From Micromonospora andamanensis (GTDB taxonomy: Bacteria; Actinomycetota; Actinomycetes; Mycobacteriales; Micromonosporaceae): 64,000 bases of DNA. The notes under the pieces are model-generated. The model saw only the letters and a list, made by a program, of their open reading frames with translations. It searched no databases and was not told the DNA's origin. A program made the position numbers and the translations under genes. The stretch covers positions 62,001-126,000 of the forward strand of contig NZ_BOOZ01000022.1 of NCBI RefSeq assembly GCF_016863495.1. Direction: 5' to 3'. Shown here one piece after another: positions 53,401 to 62,400 of the stretch (position 1 is its first letter; the number at the start of each line of letters is the position of its first letter).

Positions 53401-56400
53401 GACCGGTCTGGTGGGATCCGCAACGAGGGACGACGTGGCCGCAGCCCCCAGCCGCGTACCTGTCGCAGACGTATGCGCTGTGGTCGATGGAGACCACTGC
53501 GGAAAGGGTGTCGGATGACGGAGGACGAGGCGCTGACGCTGATCAGACGCCTGCTGGGCACGGCGAACGAGGTCGAGCTGCACCCGTTCGAGTTCGGCTG
53601 GCTGGCGAAGGAGCAGCTGTCACCGCAGGAACGGGCGGAGGGCAGGCAACTGGGCCACGGGAGCTACATCATCGACCAGACGGGAGTGATCACAGCGCAG
53701 ATGAGTCTGCCGGTACCGCTGCTGATCACGGAGTACACGCAGGCCCGCCGGCAGGGCCGGATGATGGGTCGGCAGGTCTGGCCCACGGAGGAACCGACAG
53801 CCTGACGACGCCGGTCGGCAGGGCCGGGCCCTCAGACGGCGACGGCCCGCCGCCGGGCGACTCCGGGCCCTCGACCGACCCGGACGGCCCCGACCTGCGG
53901 CGGGCGGCAGCCGGTACGACATTCGGCGGCGCACTGCTCGACGCCGATCCCGGGCGCACCTCGATCGCCGTCGAGGCGGCGCTCACCGCAGGGCCACTAC
54001 CCGGCGGGGCGAGCGCCGACCCGACCACCGCCACTGTCACCCTGACCACCGTCGACGGCCCCTATCCGGTACGTGTCGAGTTGACCCCGGCGCCGGCGGG
54101 CGCGTCGGTCGTGCCGGTGGCCACCATCCACCACACCCCCGACGGAACCGTCGTACAGGTGTCGACGAGCGCCCACCCGGACCACGTCCGGCGGGCGGTC
54201 GCGGCGGCGCTGGCCGAAGTGGACACCGTCCTCCAGCAGCGGGCCGAGGGGCTGCGATTCGACGCCACCACCGCACTCGCTGAGGGTGCCCGGCCCGAGG
54301 GCGACGGCACCCGCGTGCTGACCGCGCGCGACATCGGTCACCTGGCCGAGCTGCGGGTGGTGCTCGCCGACAGTTCCACCGCCACCGATCCGGGGACCGC
54401 CGGCCAACTACGCGCCGAGGCACTCAGCCTGCTCGTCGCCTCCGGTCTCCTGGAACAGGAACCGGCGCACGTCGTGCACGGGCTCGGCAGCAACACGCAA
54501 GTGGTCGGGCCGGAGGCGGCCCGCGCCCGGCTCGACCTGATCCACAATCACCTGGGCCCCCTCGCCGCCGAGGTGGAGAGCCTGATCGGGCTCGCGCAGA
54601 GCGATGGCCAGCAACTCGTGGCCGACATCCGCGCGGCCCAATCGGCTGTCCGCGCCGAGGCCCGCGCCTGGGCACAGCAGGCCACGGAACTTCGTGACCA
54701 GGCCGATCTCGCGCTGACGGCGAGGGTGGACGCGACCCTTGGTGTGGCGCCGGACCACGTCTTCGACCGACTCGTCATCGGTGGCGGCTGGGCCGCGACC
54801 GCCGACTTCGTCACCATGGGAGCCGCGCCGGACGCCGGCCACGGACTGCCGCCGGTGCTCTGCGTCTCGCAGGGACACGACCCGTGGGCGGAACGCCAGG
54901 CGCTGCTGATGGGGCAGGTCCCGTCGGAGCTGGAGATACCCGGCCTGCCGTTCCAGCCGGGCGACCTGGCCGAGGAGGGCACCCAGTTCACCCCCTCCGA
55001 CGTCTTCGCCGACGCGGTGGGCGCGGCGCGGGCCCTCTCCGGCATGCCGACGTATCAGGGCACCGCCACCTCGATCACACCCCGACCGGCCGACGCCACC
55101 GGCTGGCCCGACGGCGCCAACTTCCGAGTGACTGTCAACGGCCGGGACATCTACACCACCTCGGTCGACATCGCCAGCGGGCCGGGACCGTCCCGGGTGC
55201 CGAGCGTCCCGGCCGACACCACAGGTGCCTACGTCGATCCGACCACCGGCTACCGGGTCGACCGCTCCGGCACGGCAACCCGGTTCCGGGACCCGGACGG
55301 CAACCTGGTCGCACCGGAGAGCGTGCCACCGGCCGTACGAGCGGTGCTCGGTGGCCCCGGCACCGGCCGGGGCGATCTGCCGCTGCTCGCGGATCTGGCC
55401 GGGCGACCCACCGATCCGCTTGTGGTCGACCCGACGTCCGGGTACGCCGTGGACGTGACGACCGGCCAGGTTCTCCACCCCGCCGGCACGCCTGTCGACG
55501 TCGGTGCCGTGCCGGCCGAGGTGGGAGCCCGGCTGGGCTTCGCTCCGGACGGCTCCTTCGGCGATCCGCGGCCGTCCGCGCCGCCTGTCGACTTCGGTGG
55601 GCAGAACCTCGCCGATGCCTACCGCCCCGGCGACCGGGTGCTCGTCTTCGGTGCCGGCGCGTCCGGTGCGTGGGACATCGAGCAGGCCGTGGCGTCGCCC
55701 GCCGCGAGCGTCGACTGGTCGGCCCGGGAGATGGACCCACCGCCCGACCAACTCACCGGCGACCCGGACCAGGACGCCGAGACGCGCCTGCGGTACAGCT
55801 TCGGCGGTGGCTACAACCGGCGGAACACACTTCCGGATGTCGGTGCCTACTCCGACACAGTGCAGAGCCAGGTGGATCGCTCGCTACGGGAGATCGTCAG
55901 CCTCCGGCACACCGTCGAGGGTGACTTCCTGGTGGAGTTCACCGACGGCAGTCGACAGACGTATGACCGGATCGTGCTCTCGATCGGTCAGGCGGCCGAG
56001 TTCCCGGGGGGCGTCGCCAACCTGGTCTCCGGGCTCGGTCTGGAACCGTTGGACGGACCGGTGGCCGTTCCGGACACCGAAACCGACATGCTGGGCCTTC
56101 AGGACGCCTCGGGGCGGCTCCGCGTCCTCGGCGCGGCCAGCGTCGCCCCGGGTGTGATCGCCGAGACGTCCAGCCCGTCAGAGGTTCGTGCCCTCCTGAC
56201 CGCCCAGGCCAGCGCGCTACCCGACGACTCCCGTGGTATCGCGCCGAGCATCCGGTTCCATGCGCAACGGATCGCCGAGGCCAACCGACAGGCACCGCCG
56301 GCCGCACCGGGTGACGGCTCCGCCGTACCCGGTACCCCGCCCGGGCCGGACGCCTCAGACGTCGTGGTATCTCGGGGGGCCCTCCCAGGCCCAGTGGACG

Positions 56401-59400
56401 TCGAGCCAGGGCAGCGGTCCGTACCGGTCCAGGAGACGCTGCCCGAGGGCGGGCACCTCGACAGCGATCGGTCGACCGTCGATGTCCTGGCCGATGCCGT
56501 ACGGCAGGATTTCGACCCGGTTGCGGTCGAACTGGACGTAGCGCAGGCGGGGGAGGTTGCGGCTGGCGGCCAGCGCCTCGGCGCCGTCGGCACCGATGTC
56601 GCAGCGGGACAGACCGAGCCAGCGCAACCGGCCCAGAGGACCGGAACCAGCGAGGTGCCGCACGCCGACGTCGCCGATGGGGTTTCCGCCCAGGTCCAGT
56701 CCGACCAGGTTGCTCAGCAGGGGCGACGCGGCGATGTCGGCGGTGTGTCCGCCGACCTCGGTCAGCACCAGGTGCCGGACGGGAATGGCACGCCAGACCT
56801 CGGTCCCGTGGTCGAGGAAGGCGTCGGCGCGCATGGTGACCGATTCGACGAAACCGCGGCGCAGCCGCCAGTCGTCGACCAGCTGCGCGACCGGGCGGGC
56901 GAGCCGTGGTCCGACCTTCCGCCCGAGCAGCAGGCGCCGTGGGGTACTCCCGCCGTCGAGGTCGAGGCGGATCAGCTCGGCGTGCTCGGGGTCGGTGGCC
57001 TCGATGGCGTCGGCGTAGCGTCGCCGCAGGTCGAGGTCGTCGGGGGCGGCGAGGATGGCGGCGTAGACGTCGACGGGCGTGGCCATGATGGCAGCGTATC
57101 GACGGACGGCGCGGTGACCGCCACCCCCGTCCCGTCGTTGCCGGAGAGTCGACGGTTCGGTCCGGGTGAGCTGGCACCACTGGAGGACCCCAGCTTCCAG
57201 GACGATCTCGCGGCAAGCCTTGCCACCTCCGACGGGTACGCGGTCTTCGCGGATCCGTCGACCCACCCGTACGGGCAGCTCGTCAACGACGGCGGACCGG
57301 AGCAGCCCGGTCGCGCCAACAACTGCCTCGACTCGGCCCTGGCGGCACTTGCCAGCTTCCACGGCGACCCGCAGGTGTCCGTACCGCGCTGGGCGGACCG
57401 GTTCGACGACGGCTCGATCGACCGCGTGACGGGCGAGCGGGGTGGGCTGGAGCGCGCCGAGGCGTGGCTCGGCGGGCAGTGGCTCGGCGGTACCGGCAAC
57501 CTGCCGATGGAGCTGTCCGCCCGCACCGACGCGGTGGCCACCCAGTACGCCGACCTGTACCAGCAGGTCGCGGACGCCGGCCCGGGGGCGTCGGCGCTGG
57601 TGGTGGCGGACTGGCTGTTCCTCGACGCGGCCGGCAACGTGGTCCTCGACGAGACCGGCCAACCCGAGGTCGACGGCTCGCACGCCTTCGTGATCGTCTT
57701 TCCGGCAGGTGCCGACGCGCCGGTGTGGTGGGATCCGCAGACCGGGACGACGTCGGCGGAGATGCCGGCCGCCGATGTGCGGGAAACCCACGCCCTCTGG
57801 GCGATGATGGTGCCTGACGGAGAGGGGCGAGTTGACCGAGGACGAGGCGCTGACACTGATCAGCCGACTGCTGCGGACCGGGAATCCGATAGTGCTTCGG
57901 GAGTTCGAGTTCGGCTGGCTGGCCCGGGAGAGACTCTCGGAGCAGGAGCGGGCCTCGGGGACGCACGTGGGCCAGGGGAGCTACATCATCGACCGGTCGG
58001 GAGTGGTCACAGCACACACCAGCCTGCCGCCGCGTCGGGTGATGGAGGAGTACGCGCAGGCGCGACGCGAGGGCAGGATCAAGGGCCGGCAGGTGTGGCC
58101 CGAGGTGGACCCGACGGCCTGACCCCACCGCCCGATGACGGCGGCTCCGCACCGCTGGACTCGCCGTTGTCGACGGCTGACTCGATAACTGCGGGCGCCG
58201 TTCCGGGCTCCACCTTCCACGGTCTGGGCAGGCCGGTGGCCGACCCGGCGGCGGTGCTGGATCTCGCCAGGTCCGCGCTGCCACTTGTGGCCCCGTACGC
58301 CCAGGTGGACGCCGTGGTCGCGGTCGGACCGGATCTCTTCGAGATCCGTTCCGCCGGGCAACACCCGTTGAGCGTACGGCTGACAAGTGGCCCGTTGAGC
58401 GACGGCCTGGTGGCCCGGTCGCACCGCGACCCGGACGGCGCCTTCACCGTCACCGTGTCCGACCGCGCCGCCGACCCGGTGGTGGCCCGGGCGCTCGCAC
58501 ACGAGGTCGCCGAGCTGACGGCGCTGCACGAGTCCGGTCGGGCGCTTGTCGGCCCGTTGGACCCGGGCAACGTCCAGGGCCCTATCGATCCGGCTGGGCT
58601 CACCGCACACGACCAGGGCCGGATGGCGGAGATCCGGCTGCTCGCCGCCACGTACGCCGCGGCCGACCCGGCTGCCCGACCGGCCGTGCGTGCCGAGATC
58701 GACGCCCTCGCCGGCCACCTCGGCCTACGTGTCGGTGACCCGGACGTCCGGTCGCGGTGGGCGCTCATCCCACGTGACGTGCTGGCGCACCTGATGCAGC
58801 TCAGCGTGCCGACGATCACGCCCGACGCGGTCTCCAGGGTGCTGGCGGGCGCCGCCACCCTCACCGATGTCGAGCGAATCCGGATGTTCGACTACCGGGC
58901 CCGGTTGGCTCCGGACTTCCAGGTGCCGCTCCAGGCCGACCTGGACGCCCGGCTACGGGAACTGGCGACCGAGGCCGAACACGCACAATCCGGCATGCCA
59001 CGAATGCCGGCCTTCGCCGGGCAGATCGTCGGCATTCCACAGGCGCAGCTCGGCCGGATCCGGGCGGTGGATCCGCAACTCGCCGACCGGCTCGCCACCG
59101 AGGGCATCTACGTGGACCTCACCGGTCGCTACGACCTGCGCCCGTACATGGTGACGAGCGTGCCCGCAATCGACCTCGGTGCCGCCCGCCCGGCGTTCGA
59201 CCTGACCACCGGAGCTGGGCGGCGCGCCCAACTGCACGAGGACCGGCAGCGGGCCCGGGCCGCGCTGCGCGGACTCCGTGGCGACCAGGCGGCGGCGCTG
59301 CTCACCGGGCACGACTTCCACTACCAGGGCACCGCCAGGTGGATGGGGCTGGTGCCGGACGTCCTGACCGAGGCACTGCGCAGCATCACCCCGACGTCGA

Positions 59401-62400
59401 CGACAGCCGCCGCCCCGGTGGAGAACTCGGCGACGCAGGAGATGTCCGGCGAGATCCGGGTCGCGGCCGACCGGGTGAGCCTGCCACCGGAGTCGACGAA
59501 CCAACCGGGTCCGGTCTACGGGCCGGCGGTGGACGCCCGCACCGGGCAACCGCCACCACTGTTCGACGGGCCACCGAAGCGGGAAGACGTCCAGCAGGGC
59601 GCGCTCGGTGACTGCGGAATGGTCGCCGTGATCGGCGCGGTCGCTGGTCAACTGCCGGACACCGTCGCGCAGATGTTCCACCCGAACCCGGACGGCTCGG
59701 TCGACGTGCTGCTGCACGAGACCAGTGGACCAGATCGCGTGATCACGCCGACCGGTCGGCAACTGCGGGTGACGGTCTTCCCTGACGTGCCGTTGCACCC
59801 GAACTCGAACGGTCACAGCGCGTACGCCGACCAGTCCACTGTCGGGGCGTCCTGGGCGTCGCTGCTGGAGAAGGCGATCGCGGCGATCGACCGGACCTGG
59901 ACCCAGCAGCGCCACGACCAGTGGCAGCAGCAGTGGACGGCCCGGCCGGGCGTGGACGCCGCGCAGGCCGCCCCGCTCGGCTACGCCCGGCTCGACAACG
60001 GCAGCAGCCGCCTGGTCCAGGCGGAGTTGCTCAGCCAGCTCACCGGCCTACCGACAGGCGTCAGTGAACTCAACCCCACCCCGGGCCGGGAGGCCGACGC
60101 CGAGGCGCGACTCGCGGCCCTGTTGGCCGCCGGCAGCCCGCTGATCACCGGCACCCGACCGGCCGACGCGTACGCTGCCCAGCCCGGCGGCAAGCCACCG
60201 TACGGACTGGTCGCGGGGCACGCGTACGAGATCGTGTCGGTGGCGAACGGCGAGGTGCAGCTACGCAACCCGTGGAACTCCCGCCACCCGGCGCCGATGC
60301 CACTGCGCGCCTTCCTCGACCTGATGAGTCCCTGGTACGCCCACGTCGAGCCGGCACGCAGCACAGTTGCTGCGTTGCCCGGCTCGGACTTCCACGGTCA
60401 CGGCCGGCCGGCCGCCGACGCCCCGGCCGTGGTGGACCGGGCCCGCACGGTGCTACCCGCCCTGGCGGAGCCGGTCGGCGCGGACCAGATCGTGGCGGTC
60501 GGCCCCGACGTGTTCGAGGTACGCGCACCCGGCCTGGAGCCACTGCGTGTCCGCGTCGCCGCCGCCGCGCTCGCCAGCGGCGTCGTGGCCCAGACCATCC
60601 GCAACCTGGACGGCACCTTCACCCTCACCGTCTCCGACCGCGCCTCGGACGCTGCGGTCGACCGTGCCGTGGCACACGAGGCCGCCGAACTCCTGGCCCG
60701 GCACGAGACCGGTGAGGCTAAGTCCGGGCTCTTCGACCAGGGCGCCGCCGAGGTGCCGATCGACCCGGGCGGCCTCTCGGCCCGGGACCGGGGCCGGTTG
60801 GCCGAGCTGCGCCTGATGGCCGCCTGGTACGCACAGGCCGACCCCACGGCCCGGGTCGCCCTACGAGCCGAGATCGACACCCTTGTCGATCGGCTGGGCC
60901 TCCGCTGGGGTACGCCCGACGCAGCTGCCCGCCTCGCGGTCCTCCCCGCTGATGTGTGGACCCAGGTGATGCAGTTGAGCCTGCCGGTGATCACACCGGA
61001 GGCGGTTGCCGGTGCCCTGGCCTACAACCCCAACCAGACGATGGTCGAGCGGTTCCGTGCCATCGACTACCGGGGCCGGCTCGCTCCCGACTTCCAACCG
61101 CCGCCCGCCGCCGAGCTGGCGGCGAAGCTGCGGGAGTTGGCCGTGCACGGGGAGCAGAGCCAGTCATCTCTGCCCCGGATGCCCGCCCTCGCCGGGCAGC
61201 TCATCGGCCTGCCGCCGAACCTGCTGGACCAGATCCGCCAGGTCGATCCACAACTCGCCGACCGGGTCGCCGCCGAGGGCATCTACGTCGACCTGACCGG
61301 CCGTTTCGACCTGCGCCCGTACACCCTCGAAGGCGCCCCCGAGTTCAACCTGGAGAGATCCGCACCCGCGTACGACCTGAACACCCCCGCCGGCCGGCAC
61401 GCGCTGCTGGACGAGGACCGAACGCGGACCTATGCGGCCTTCAACGTCGAGTACGGGTCGAATCCCGCCGCCATGGCGGTGCTCGCCACGCACAGCTTCC
61501 ACTACCAGTCGGACGCGCGGCGGATGGCGCTGGTGCCGACGGCGCTGACCGAGGCGCTGCGGGCGATGATGCCGTCCGAGCCGGACGCCGAGGTCGAGGT
61601 CATTCCGACAGTTACCCCCGGCGAGATCGCCGTGGTCGCCGACCGGGTGACGCTGCCCGACCCGAAGCCCAAGTACCCGGTTGAATACGGTCGCTCACTC
61701 TTCCCTGCAACGGGTCAGCCGGCACCGCTCTTCGACGGCCCGCCGGGACGGACGCAGGTGCAGCAGGGCATATTGGGTGACTGCGGGATGCTGGCCACGA
61801 TGGCGGCCCTCGCCGGACATCGACCGCAGAGCATTCCACAGCTGTTCCAGCCGAAACCGGACGGCACCGTGGACGTTCTACTGCACGAGACCGTGTTGCG
61901 CGGAGACGAGTCGGTAGCGACCGGGCGGCGCGTCCGCATCAACGTGCGTCCTGACGTCCCGCTGCACGCCGGCAGTTCGTGGGCCGCTTACGCCGACCAG
62001 TCGGAAGTCGGCGTTCAGTGGGTGGCGGTGTTGGAGAAGGCGCTCGCTGCGGTCGACAGAACCTGGACCAAGGATCGGCACGAGCAGTGGCAGCGTGAGT
62101 GGCGCGGGTGGGAGAGCAGGGACGACCCACACCGTGCCGCACCTGTCGGCTATGCGCGGCTCAACGTCGGCAGCGTCCCCCTGATGCAGGCCGAACTGCT
62201 CACCCAGCTCACCGGCCTGCCGGCCCGGCAGACGCTCCTCGATACCACGCCGGGGCGGGAGGTGGCGGTTGAGCGACACCTGACGGCCCTACTTGCGGCT
62301 GGCAGCCCGATCACCATTGCAACCCGACCGCAGGAGAGCTATCCGGGGCGGACATTGCCGTATGGGCTGAAGGCGAAGCACGTCTACGAGATCCTCGCGG

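Noticed and set aside
57087..57791. Upstream extension of the antisense TIGR02996 gene
   Set aside because: That part is antisense to papain domain D and has no family match. The TIGR02996 domain starts at the ATG at 57086.
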